Assembly (NCBI RefSeq): GCF_001679325.1
Contig: NZ_LZMX01000030.1
Source of the DNA: Haemophilus_D parainfluenzae_AD
GTDB lineage: Bacteria > Pseudomonadota > Gammaproteobacteria > Enterobacterales > Pasteurellaceae
Reading direction: 5' to 3' (one strand)
DNA: 64,000 nt
Below, one piece after another: positions 15,343-22,295 of this stretch. Position 1 is the first letter of the stretch. Every line of letters begins with the position of its first letter. Below the pieces are notes generated by a model. It ran no database searches, was not told the origin of the DNA, and worked only from the letters and a program-made list of their open reading frames with translations. Both the position numbers and the translations under genes were made by a program.

Positions 15343-15378
15343 AAGGTCATCTGAAAGATTTAGGTTCAGACGACCTTT
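15343..15378 (-). terminator. Terminator with Neisseria mucosa-dialect uptake sequence
   Basis: AAAGGTCATCTGAA (15343-15356) faces TTCAGACGACCTTT (15364-15377). The reverse complement of the second arm contains AGGTCGTCTGAA, exactly the AG-mucDUS dialect of the N. mucosa group. On the minus strand the one mismatch becomes a G-U pair and the stem lies 4 bases after the ATPase gene's stop. Confidence 0.85.
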
Positions 15379-15381
15379 GAT

Positions 15382-17031
15382 TTATGAATTAAATTTAGGT
15401 AAAACGGCTTTAATAGCTTGTAATATGCTACTATTCGGTACTTTCATCTGTCTCATTAACCAGTTTTCAAAATCAGGTTTACGAGTACTTTTTAATATTA
15501 AAGCTGTTTCGTTCAATAAACCTTTATTTTCATAAATGTATAGTAATCTGTCTATGTCCTGATTATTAATACATTCTTGAATTTCATCTTTCATTTCAGA
15601 AATCCATTCATTGATTTTAGAATCTGTTAAAGCTACCATTTCTGAAGTAAGTTTACCTTTCATTTCCTTGCTATTCTGTGTATTTGATAAATCGATATTT
15701 TTTAGGTAATTATCAATTCGCCTATGGATTCTCTTAACAACAAACTTCTCAAGCTTATCATCAGATAAATCGTTTTTTATATAGTCAAGTAATCTACCTT
15801 TAAATTGTTCTTTTTTATTATTTAATTCGTTACCATTAAAACCTTCTATTTTTAATACTTCATGTACCACAGAAGAAAGACTAAATATATTTTCAATTTC
15901 AGAACATAGGAGTACTTTGATTCCTTGTTCTTCCAACTCATGTATTTGAGAGCTATCACGAGTATCTCGATCTACAATTCCTGCGCACTTTATATTTAAT
16001 ATAGGCATATCTTTATTTAATTTTCGTAATGATGAAACAGCCTGAATGACATCTTTGCAAGCTCCTTTAGGGATAACTGTCCATTCAGGATAACAAAGGC
16101 GATAGGTTTCCATATCTAAACTTGTTTTTTCACCCTCTACAAATAAAATGGGTTTTCTGCTACCTAAAATCAAAGTGATCGTTTGCTCATCAAGTTCGCT
16201 ATCTGGAATTTCTGAAATATCCCAGGCAGGATCAGAATAATAATTACGAATCACATATTTTTTTGCAACTCGCGTTGCTGCAAATTCAATATCATGCGTA
16301 ATCATCAAAAAAGAGCAATCGGGACGTAATTTTTCAATTTCATCCCATAAATTAGAAATAATTGATTTGTGAATATGCAATTCTGGTTCATCAAAAATTA
16401 AAATAGAATCTTCATTAGCGGAAAGCACCTGCCCTAAAATATAAAAAACAGCACGCTCTCCATCGCTCATCTCTGAAGCTGAATAATCAGCGCTTTCAAT
16501 ACCAATAGAAGACACTCTTATATCATCTGCCGTTATATGTAATTTTTTAAGCGGTAATAATCGTTCCCATACTTCTTGTAATATATCTAATTTAGTTTTG
16601 CTATTAGTAATTTCTTCATCACGGTTCAGTTTTTGGTTATTTTCAACAGCAAGGTTATTTTGTTGAGCAAATAAATATTGCAGAAGGCGGTCAAAATCAT
16701 TAAGTAAAATAGTAGGCGCTTTATTATCCCATCTATAATATTTTCTATCAGTAATTGATATTCCATTCATTGAGATACCATAGCTTAAATATTGCCTTGC
16801 TTTTGCCTCAGGAATCTTATCTACATTGGGGTTTAAACTTAAAGCTCTGTGGGCTGCTATTCGATGCGCTTTTTCTCCTAATTGCTCTTCTAAATACACA
16901 GCGAGACGAGTTTTACCGGATCCATTTGCACCAATAATAATTGTTGTTTTTCCAGCCTCTAGAGTTAATTCTTCGTGTTGTAATTCTGAATTTGAATTGT
17001 CTTTTTTAGGAATATTTACATTACACATCAT
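15382..17031 (-). CDS. ABC-type ATPase fused to DUF4435 (TOPRIM-like): candidate single-gene PARIS/OLD-type phage defence
   Basis: A 549-residue protein. The N-terminal half is an SMC/ABC-like ATPase: Walker A GANGSGKT (34-41), signature MSDGER (188-193), Walker B LIFDEPELH (211-219) and H-loop THD (245-247). The second half begins ILFVEGEK (Glu299) and continues with GIVDRD (Asp354, Asp356) and SEIEN (378-381), the acidic pattern of DUF4435/TOPRIM nucleases. An AAA15 ATPase plus DUF4435 is the make-up of PARIS (AriA and AriB), which also exists as one fused gene; OLD-type nucleases are the alternative. The gene is AT-rich, stands alone, ends in a neisserial terminator and sits between two mdaB copies. 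Start: the two Met codons at 17029-17031 and 17026-17028 follow GGAAAA; either may be used. Defence function is inferred. Confidence 0.78.
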   Translation of the reverse strand: MMCNVNIPKKDNSNSELQHEELTLEAGKTTIIIGANGSGKTRLAVYLEEQLGEKAHRIAAHRALSLNPNVDKIPEAKARQYLSYGISMNGISITDRKYYRWDNKAPTILLNDFDRLLQYLFAQQNNLAVENNQKLNRDEEITNSKTKLDILQEVWERLLPLKKLHITADDIRVSSIGIESADYSASEMSDGERAVFYILGQVLSANEDSILIFDEPELHIHKSIISNLWDEIEKLRPDCSFLMITHDIEFAATRVAKKYVIRNYYSDPAWDISEIPDSELDEQTITLILGSRKPILFVEGEKTSLDMETYRLCYPEWTVIPKGACKDVIQAVSSLRKLNKDMPILNIKCAGIVDRDTRDSSQIHELEEQGIKVLLCSEIENIFSLSSVVHEVLKIEGFNGNELNNKKEQFKGRLLDYIKNDLSDDKLEKFVVKRIHRRIDNYLKNIDLSNTQNSKEMKGKLTSEMVALTDSKINEWISEMKDEIQECINNQDIDRLLYIYENKGLLNETALILKSTRKPDFENWLMRQMKVPNSSILQAIKAVLPKFNS

Positions 17032-17188
17032 TTTTCCTTTTTTAAATAATATGGCTACTGTAATTATATTTACTTAAATAGAACAAGTATACAACGGCAA
17101 ATTAACTAGCCAATCCTGTTCCCAATAATTCGCCATTGAAAACCATTACTTATTCAAGCACAAACTATTCTACATAATATACTCAATA

Positions 17189-17217
17189 CAAAAAAGGTGA
17201 GCCAAAATGCTCACCTT
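17189..17217 (-). terminator. mdaB terminator
   Basis: On the minus strand AAGGTGAGC pairs perfectly with GCTCACCTT across a 6-base loop and is followed by TTTTTT. It lies just after the mdaB stop. Confidence 0.85.
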
Positions 17218-17236
17218 CTAAACGAATATTCCCCAA

Positions 17237-17815
17237 TTAACCAAATACTTTTTCCAAATGTGCTTGGTAGTCTGCTAAGTATTGTTCTACTTGTGGATTT
17301 TTAATTACATCGTTACATAAGAATGTCGGCAGACGAGTCAAGCCGATAAATTCGTTGAGTTTGTGGAAGTGCATGTATAAAGCATCTACACCTTTGCCTT
17401 CGAAGAAGTCGCCTTCACGAGTGAACGCTTCAATCGGCGCATTCCAAGTAAGCGAAAGCATGTGTTTTTTGCCTTGCAATAAACCACCTGTGCCATAGCC
17501 TTCAGTTGGATTTACACGATGGCGGCCATCACTGTGGTAAAGCTTGCCGTGTCCCGCGGTTAATACTTCGTCTATGTATTTTTTCACTGTCCAAGGTTCG
17601 TGCATCCACCAACCTGGCATCTGCCAAATCACAGCATCCATCCACAAGAATTTTTCGATTTCTGCCTCAACATCATAGCCAGAATCAATCACGGTTTCTT
17701 TTACATTGTGTCCAAGTGCGGTCAAAACTTCTTTCGCTTTTTTGTGAAGCGTGTGGTTTAACTCACCATGCGAATGACCAAACTCTTTTCCACCGTCTAG
17801 TAATAAAATATTCAT
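17237..17815 (-). CDS. mdaB: NAD(P)H:quinone oxidoreductase MdaB (flavodoxin-like)
   Basis: A 192-residue flavodoxin-fold reductase. The N-terminus has ILLLDGGKEFGHSHGELN, contacting FAD, and the middle has MPGWWMHEPW, TGGLLQGKKHMLSLTWNAP and the FxGKGVDA segment typical of MdaB/NQO proteins. It reduces quinones by two electrons, protecting against redox cycling. The start has a strong AAGGAG ribosome site. An uptake signal AAGTGCGGT lies in the coding region at 17714-17722, and a near-identical 3' part is duplicated at 14731-15215. A 21-bp perfect inverted repeat upstream suggests a dedicated repressor. Confidence 0.92.
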   Translation of the reverse strand: MNILLLDGGKEFGHSHGELNHTLHKKAKEVLTALGHNVKETVIDSGYDVEAEIEKFLWMDAVIWQMPGWWMHEPWTVKKYIDEVLTAGHGKLYHSDGRHRVNPTEGYGTGGLLQGKKHMLSLTWNAPIEAFTREGDFFEGKGVDALYMHFHKLNEFIGLTRLPTFLCNDVIKNPQVEQYLADYQAHLEKVFG

Positions 17816-17843
17816 ATTTGCTCCTTTAGCTGATAATTTACCG

Positions 17844-17864
17844 ATTACTAAGCACTTTAGTAAT
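17844..17864. promoter_or_regulatory. 21-bp perfect inverted repeat (operator-like) upstream of mdaB
   Basis: ATTACTAA and TTAGTAAT are separated by 5 bases, 29 bases upstream of the mdaB start. The TACT...AGTA ends resemble operators of HxlR/DUF24 quinone sensors (YodB uses TACT-N7-AGTA; here the spacing is N9). The site overlaps a plausible -10 region, so repression is likely. The regulator is not in the window. Confidence 0.5.
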
Positions 17865-17946
17865 GCAACAATTTAACCAATCAATAAGCTACAACTATTA
17901 AACGTACTACTCAAAATCGAGAGTTTGATAGAAGTTAAAAGCGCAA

Positions 17947-17982
17947 TAAAAAAGCCTTGAAGTCATTATTTTCAAGGCTTTA
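17947..17982 (-). terminator. tmRNA terminator
   Basis: On the minus strand AAAGCCTTGAA pairs with TTCAAGGCTTT and is followed by a T-run, 34 bases after the mature 3' end of ssrA. Confidence 0.85.
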
Positions 17983-18015
17983 AAGTCTTTCATAGGACTT
18001 GATAGGTTTATTTTG

Positions 18016-18381
18016 TGGTGGAGCTGGCGGGAGTTGAACCCGCGTCCGAAATTACTCTACCTTCAGTACTACACGTTTAGTCTCGTCTTTAATTTCACTT
18101 AAGCATGCGGACAGACACGCTAAACTTAAGCTAGTTTGATTCAATTTAGTGCTTCGATCCTCAAACGGTGGCTTCCACACGATCTCGTTTTGGTTTGACT
18201 CCGCTTTATCCCCGTCTTACGAGCGGAAGCTGGGGAGCGAAGGCTATGAGCAGGTTATTAAGCTGCTAAAGCGTATTGTTCGTCGTTTGCGACTATTTTT
18301 TTGCGGTTTATTTACGAGGCCTACCGCACCTCGACGTGCACCTTGGGCTTCGCTAATCCCGTCGAATCCAGAATCAGCCCC
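18016..18381 (-). ncRNA. ssrA: Transfer-messenger RNA (tmRNA)
   Basis: The minus strand from 18381 begins GGGGCTGATTCTGGATTCGA and ends with the T-arm GGTTCAACTCCCGCC and CAGCTCCACCA at 18016, giving a tRNA-like acceptor stem. The internal reading frame encodes the tag ANDEQYALAA followed by TAA, the tag known from Haemophilus. tmRNA with SmpB rescues stalled ribosomes and marks the unfinished protein for proteolysis. The size of 366 nucleotides and a one-piece layout are normal. The 3' CCA is encoded in the DNA. Confidence 0.97.
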
Positions 18382-18488
18382 AAAATCTTTCGACAGTTTA
18401 TCAAAAAATCCAAGAAAGCAAAAGAAGCTATTTATTAACCTGGGAAGTTAGGGTAAAATTTTGCCACTTTTTTATAAGGAATCGAATA

Positions 18489-18986
18489 ATGAAAACATTA
18501 AAATCTCTGGCCGCACTTTCATTAGGTGCATTATGTTTAGCGTTTAACACGCAAGTTATTGCAAAAGAAGCAGCACCTGCAAAAACAGCACAAGCAACTC
18601 AACAAGTGGCAAAAGCGAGTGATAACATCGACAAATATCTTGCCATCAATATTGGTAATCGTGAAATGGTAGTTGATGAAAATGGCCAAGCATTAAGTGC
18701 ATTCAAACATGAGATCACTAACATTGGTCAAAAACCAATCAAAAATATTCAATGGGTGGGCGTCTATGTGAATAACCGCAAAGTGATTTACAGCCAAGAT
18801 ATGCAAATCAATTTAGAAACCCCATTACAACCGGGCAAATCCATCAATATTAATTTGCAAATTCCATTTGTTCAATTGTCTGAGGATGCGCGTAAAGTCT
18901 TTATGAACCAGCAAGAAAAAATTGATGTTTATCCTATTGAACGCGTTATCCTACTTGATGATAAAACTGTTCTTTCTGATCGTTAA
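18489..18986 (+). CDS. Secreted conserved hypothetical protein
   Basis: A 165-residue protein with a clear Sec signal peptide (MKTLKSLAALSLGALCLAF, then NTQVIAKEA; cleavage near residue 25), a short Ala/Gln-rich linker and a beta-rich C-terminal domain with ITNIGQKPIKNIQWVGVYV and LQPGKSININLQIPF. The pattern of paired strands resembles small FxLYD-like or immunoglobulin-like periplasmic domains, but I do not recognise a named family. It sits between ssrA and dinB with its own ribosome site (AAGGAAT) and a terminator at 18998-19018. Probably periplasmic; function unknown. Confidence 0.75.
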   Translation: MKTLKSLAALSLGALCLAFNTQVIAKEAAPAKTAQATQQVAKASDNIDKYLAINIGNREMVVDENGQALSAFKHEITNIGQKPIKNIQWVGVYVNNRKVIYSQDMQINLETPLQPGKSININLQIPFVQLSEDARKVFMNQQEKIDVYPIERVILLDDKTVLSDR

Positions 18987-18997
18987 TTCTCTTATCT

Positions 18998-19019
18998 AGC
19001 CCACGCAATGTGGGCTTTA
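18998..19019 (+). terminator. Terminator after the secreted hypothetical gene
   Basis: AGCCCAC and GTGGGCT form a 7-bp stem with a 5-base loop, followed by a short TTTAA run. Confidence 0.6.
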
Positions 19020-19024
19020 AATAA

Positions 19025-19040
19025 CTGTATACTTGAACAG
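19025..19040. promoter_or_regulatory. LexA (SOS) box upstream of dinB
   Basis: CTGTATACTTGAACAG is a perfect CTGT-N8-ACAG LexA site. A TATACT at 19050-19055 could be the -10 of the dinB promoter, so LexA would occupy the -35 region. Confidence 0.85.
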
Positions 19041-19089
19041 CTATTTTCGATATACTAAAAACACGCCTAATTTTGACCGCACTTACAGC

Positions 19090-20157
19090 ATGAATTCCAC
19101 CCGAAAAATTATTCACATTGATATGGATTGCTTTTATGCCTCTATTGAAATCCGTGAAAACCCAACACTACAGGGCAAACCTGTTGCTGTGGGGGGGAGT
19201 TCTCGACAACGTGGTGTACTCACTACATGTAATTACGAAGCTCGAAAATTTGGTTTACACAGTGCTATGCCGACAGCACAAGCTATCAAAAAATGCCCAA
19301 ATTTGATTTTAGTACCAGTTAATATGCCGCTTTATAAACAGGTATCTGCACAAATTCATCAGATCTTTCAGCGTTACACTTCTATCATTGAGCCACTTTC
19401 CTTAGATGAAGCTTATTTAGATGTCACGGATTGTACACAATGTTCAGGATCCGCCACTTGGATCGCACAAGAAATTCGCCAAGCGATTTTTGATGAGTTA
19501 AAACTGACCGCCTCTGCTGGCGTCGCACCGCTTAAATTTCTCGCCAAAATTGCTTCCGATATGAATAAACCGAATGGGCAATTTGTGATTCAACCTCATG
19601 AAGTTGAACAGTTTGTAAAAACACTGCCATTGAAAAAAATCCCTGGCGTGGGCAAAGTTACCTCTGAACGTTTATTGAAAATGGGATTAGAAACTTGCGA
19701 AGATGTGCAAAAACTCGATCAATCTATTTTGTTAAATATCTTCGGTAAAATGGGTAAGCGAATTTGGGATTTTAGCCATGGCATTGATGATCGTGAAATT
19801 CAAGCATATCGAGAACGAAAATCTATTGGGGTGGAACGCACTTTATCCGAAAATATTCGTCATCTTGAACAAGGTATAGCGCTGCTAGATAATCTCTATG
19901 CTGAGCTTATTCGCCGTATTGAACGAAGTGCGCCGAATGTCCCCTTAACGGTTTTTCGCAAAATTGGGGTGAAATTAAAATTTGAAGATTTTCAAGTGAC
20001 AACCTTAGAAAAAACAGGTTTGCCTTTATCACTAAAAAGCTTTCAGCAATTACTGGAACAAATTTGGCAACGTAGCCAGGGGAAATCCATTCGTCTCGTG
20101 GGGTTACACGTGACGTTACCGAAAGAAAGCAATTTAGAACAAATGAGTTTATGGTAA
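19090..20157 (+). CDS. dinB: DNA polymerase IV
   Basis: A 355-residue Y-family polymerase. The N-terminal catalytic motif HIDMDCFYASIE follows the start directly, SLDEAYLDVT (about residue 102) carries the other two metal ligands, helix-hairpin-helix GVGK lies near 182, and a little-finger domain fills the C-terminus. It performs error-prone bypass of template lesions. I chose the ATG at 19090 because the longer reading needs a TTG and adds residues absent from Pol IV. A perfect LexA box upstream predicts SOS induction. Confidence 0.95.
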   Translation: MNSTRKIIHIDMDCFYASIEIRENPTLQGKPVAVGGSSRQRGVLTTCNYEARKFGLHSAMPTAQAIKKCPNLILVPVNMPLYKQVSAQIHQIFQRYTSIIEPLSLDEAYLDVTDCTQCSGSATWIAQEIRQAIFDELKLTASAGVAPLKFLAKIASDMNKPNGQFVIQPHEVEQFVKTLPLKKIPGVGKVTSERLLKMGLETCEDVQKLDQSILLNIFGKMGKRIWDFSHGIDDREIQAYRERKSIGVERTLSENIRHLEQGIALLDNLYAELIRRIERSAPNVPLTVFRKIGVKLKFEDFQVTTLEKTGLPLSLKSFQQLLEQIWQRSQGKSIRLVGLHVTLPKESNLEQMSLW

Positions 20158-20167
20158 AACACAAAAG

Positions 20168-20233
20168 AAAATGACCGCACTTTTATTCATTCTATCTCAA
20201 TGAGAATTGAAAAAACAAAAGTGTGGTCATTTT
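20168..20233. terminator. Bidirectional USS-based hairpin between dinB and rnpB
   Basis: AAAATGACCGCACTTTT (20168-20184) pairs with AAAAGTGTGGTCATTTT (20217-20233) with one G-U, and an inner TCTC/GAGA stem. It lies between convergent dinB and rnpB and can serve both. Confidence 0.8.
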
Positions 20234-20242
20234 TTGATGAAT

Positions 20243-20621
20243 TTGTTGAGTTGGTCGATAAGCCGAGTTCTGTCGTGGACAATCATTCCTCTAGGCGACA
20301 AATTACTCTGCCGCTCAAGCAACCTACCCGAACTCTGGACGGGCCATCCATTGAGTTCCTATTTGGTCTTGCTACGAGTGGAGTTTACCTTGCTGCACGT
20401 TGTTACCAACGGCACGGTGTGCTCTTACCACACCCTTTCACCCTTACCGTTTTCACGGCGGTCTGCTCTCTGTTGCACTGGTCGTCGGCTCACGCCGCCC
20501 GGACGTTATCCGGCACTCTGCCCTTTGTAGCTCGGACTTTCCTCTCGTTTACTTGTCCCACTAGGTCGTGCGAACACGGTTAAGGGCTTCAATAAACCAG
20601 CGATTGTCTAACCAACTCGCG
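20243..20621 (-). ncRNA. rnpB: RNase P RNA (class A)
   Basis: The minus strand starts near GAGTTGGTTAGACAATCGC and contains GAGGAAAGTCCGAGCTACAAA (shortened here to its recognisable core GAGGAAAGTCC) and the AGAGT..GG conserved parts, and ends with GACCAACTC. The end pairs with the start to form P1. RNase P RNA is the catalytic subunit that removes tRNA 5' leaders. Ends are placed from the P1 pairing and may be off by a few bases. A well-formed promoter lies directly upstream. Confidence 0.93.
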
Positions 20622-20625
20622 GCGT

Positions 20626-20654
20626 AGTATAGGGGGAATTCAAAGGGCGGTCAA
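20626..20654 (-). promoter_or_regulatory. rnpB sigma-70 promoter
   Basis: On the minus strand TTGACC (20649-20654) and TATACT (20626-20631) are exactly 17 bases apart, with the -10 about 7 bases before the predicted rnpB 5' end. The -35 lies inside a degenerate uptake signal (AAAGGGCGGTCAAATTTT on the plus strand). Confidence 0.8.
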
Positions 20655-20743
20655 ATTTTCATTCTTATTTTTAATAACTTCCGTTAGAATAGCCCTGCAA
20701 AACACGGTTATTTTCAACCGCACTTTTATCATAAGGATTTCCT

Positions 20744-21679
20744 ATGAATTATTTACAAATCGCACGAGAAACCCTTTCTGTCGAAAGCCAAGCGCTTGCA
20801 CAACTAAGCCAACGCTTGGATGATGAGTTTTCTCAAGTTGTGGATCTTATCCTTGCTTGCGAAGGTCGTTTAGTCATCGGTGGTATTGGTAAATCAGGGC
20901 TAATTGGCAAAAAAATGGTGGCGACTTTTGCCTCAACAGGAACCCCAAGTTTCTTCCTGCACCCGACTGAAGCCTTTCATGGCGATTTAGGTATGTTAAA
21001 ACCGATCGATATCGTGATGCTAATTTCTTATAGCGGTGAAACCGATGATGTAAATAAACTCATTCCAAGTTTGAAAAACTTTGGCAATAAAATTATTGCC
21101 CTAACCAGCAATAAAAACTCAACGCTTGCTCGCCATGCTGATTATGTTTTGGATATTACTGTAGAGCGTGAAGTCTGCCCAAACAATCTCGCACCAACCA
21201 CTTCTGCGTTAGTGACTTTAGCCTTAGGCGATGCTCTTGCGGTTTCATTAATTACGGCACGTCATTTCCAACCTGCTGATTTTGCGAAATTCCATCCTGG
21301 CGGCAGCCTTGGTCGTCGTTTGTTATGCAAAGTAAAAGATCAAATGCAAACTCGATTGCCGATTACCACACCAGATACCAGCTTCACTGATTGCTTAACT
21401 ATTATGAATGAAGGTCGTATGGGTGTAGCATTAGTCATGGAAAACCAACAACTTAAAGGCATTATTACCGATGGTGATGTGCGCCGAGCATTAACGGCTA
21501 ATGGTGCTGACACGCTTAATAAGACCGCGAAAGAATTGATGACCTCGTCACCGAAAACTATTCATGAAAATGAATTCTTAGCGAAAGCGGAAGACTTGAT
21601 GAAAGAGAAGAAAATTCACTCTCTTGTTGTGGTCAATGATGAAAATAATGTTGTGGGCTTAGTGGAGTTCTCAAGCTAA
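20744..21679 (+). CDS. kdsD: D-arabinose 5-phosphate isomerase (KdsD/KpsF family)
   Basis: A 311-residue protein with an N-terminal SIS sugar-isomerase domain (VIGGIGKSGLIGKKM near residue 45; STGTPSFFLHPTEAFHGDLGM following, cited in part) and two C-terminal CBS domains from about 205 (VKDQMQTRLP and KELMTSSPKT). It converts ribulose 5-phosphate to arabinose 5-phosphate, the first step of KDO synthesis. It overlaps kdsC as TAATG, so they are co-translated. The start follows an AAGGA ribosome site. Confidence 0.95.
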   Translation: MNYLQIARETLSVESQALAQLSQRLDDEFSQVVDLILACEGRLVIGGIGKSGLIGKKMVATFASTGTPSFFLHPTEAFHGDLGMLKPIDIVMLISYSGETDDVNKLIPSLKNFGNKIIALTSNKNSTLARHADYVLDITVEREVCPNNLAPTTSALVTLALGDALAVSLITARHFQPADFAKFHPGGSLGRRLLCKVKDQMQTRLPITTPDTSFTDCLTIMNEGRMGVALVMENQQLKGIITDGDVRRALTANGADTLNKTAKELMTSSPKTIHENEFLAKAEDLMKEKKIHSLVVVNDENNVVGLVEFSS

Positions 21680-22224
21680 TGATTAACGAAAAATTAAAGA
21701 AAATTAAATTGGTCATCACGGATGTCGATGGCGTATTAACTGACGGACTACTCCATTATGATGCAAATGGCGAAGCCATTAAAAGTTTCCATGTGCGTGA
21801 TGGACTTGGTGTCAAAATGCTGATGGATGCAGGTATTCAGGTAGCCGTACTATCGGGCAGAGATTCAGCGATTTTACGTAAGCGAATTAGTGATCTAGGA
21901 ATTAAATTGTTTTTTTTAGGCAAGCTTGAGAAAGAAAGTGCTTGTTTGGATCTTATGAAACAAGCAGGCGTTACCGCAGAGCAAACAGCCTATATTGGTG
22001 ATGACAGCGTCGATCTCCCTGCTTTTGCAACCTGTGGCCTTTCTTTTGCTGTGGCAGACTCTGCACCTTATGTGCAAAATGCTGTGGATTATATACTTTC
22101 ACTTAGCGGCGGGAAGGGTGCATTCCGTGAAATGTCCGATATGATTTTACATGCTCAGGGCAAAGATGAAGTCTATACTTCAGCCAAGGGCTTTTTAAAA
22201 TCAGTCAAAAATATGGGTCAATAG
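21679..22224 (+). CDS. kdsC: KDO-8-phosphate phosphatase
   Basis: A 181-residue C0-type HAD phosphatase with the nucleophile motif DVDGVLTDG (Asp15, Asp17), SGRDS near residue 61 and the GDDSVDLPAF motif near 111. It dephosphorylates KDO-8-P to KDO, after KdsA. The small size without a cap domain fits the tetrameric KdsC family. It is coupled to kdsD, while kdsA lies at 5.5 kb. An inverted-USS terminator follows. Confidence 0.95.
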   Translation: MINEKLKKIKLVITDVDGVLTDGLLHYDANGEAIKSFHVRDGLGVKMLMDAGIQVAVLSGRDSAILRKRISDLGIKLFFLGKLEKESACLDLMKQAGVTAEQTAYIGDDSVDLPAFATCGLSFAVADSAPYVQNAVDYILSLSGGKGAFREMSDMILHAQGKDEVYTSAKGFLKSVKNMGQ

Positions 22225-22245
22225 CACCACTCAAAACACCTAAAA

Positions 22246-22284
22246 AAATAACCGCACTTTGATGATTCAAAAGTGCGGTTATTT
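22246..22284. terminator. Bidirectional inverted-USS terminator between kdsC and letB
   Basis: AAATAACCGCACTTT pairs perfectly with AAAGTGCGGTTATTT (15 bp) around a short loop. It separates two convergent genes. Confidence 0.9.
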
Positions 22285-22295
22285 CTATTTATGTT

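Noticed and set aside
10800..17900. Insertion sequence, integron or prophage as carrier of the accessory patch
   Set aside because: No transposase, integrase, terminal inverted repeats, target-site duplication, attC-like site or tRNA-end insertion was found. The joins look like transformation and homologous or short-homology recombination.
18149..18451. 100-residue plus-strand open frame at 18.15-18.45 kb
   Set aside because: It overlaps the tmRNA gene on the opposite strand and reads structural RNA sequence.
20200..20583. Two plus-strand open frames at 20.2-20.58 kb
   Set aside because: They read the complement of RNase P RNA, whose conserved core and P1 pairing are evident.
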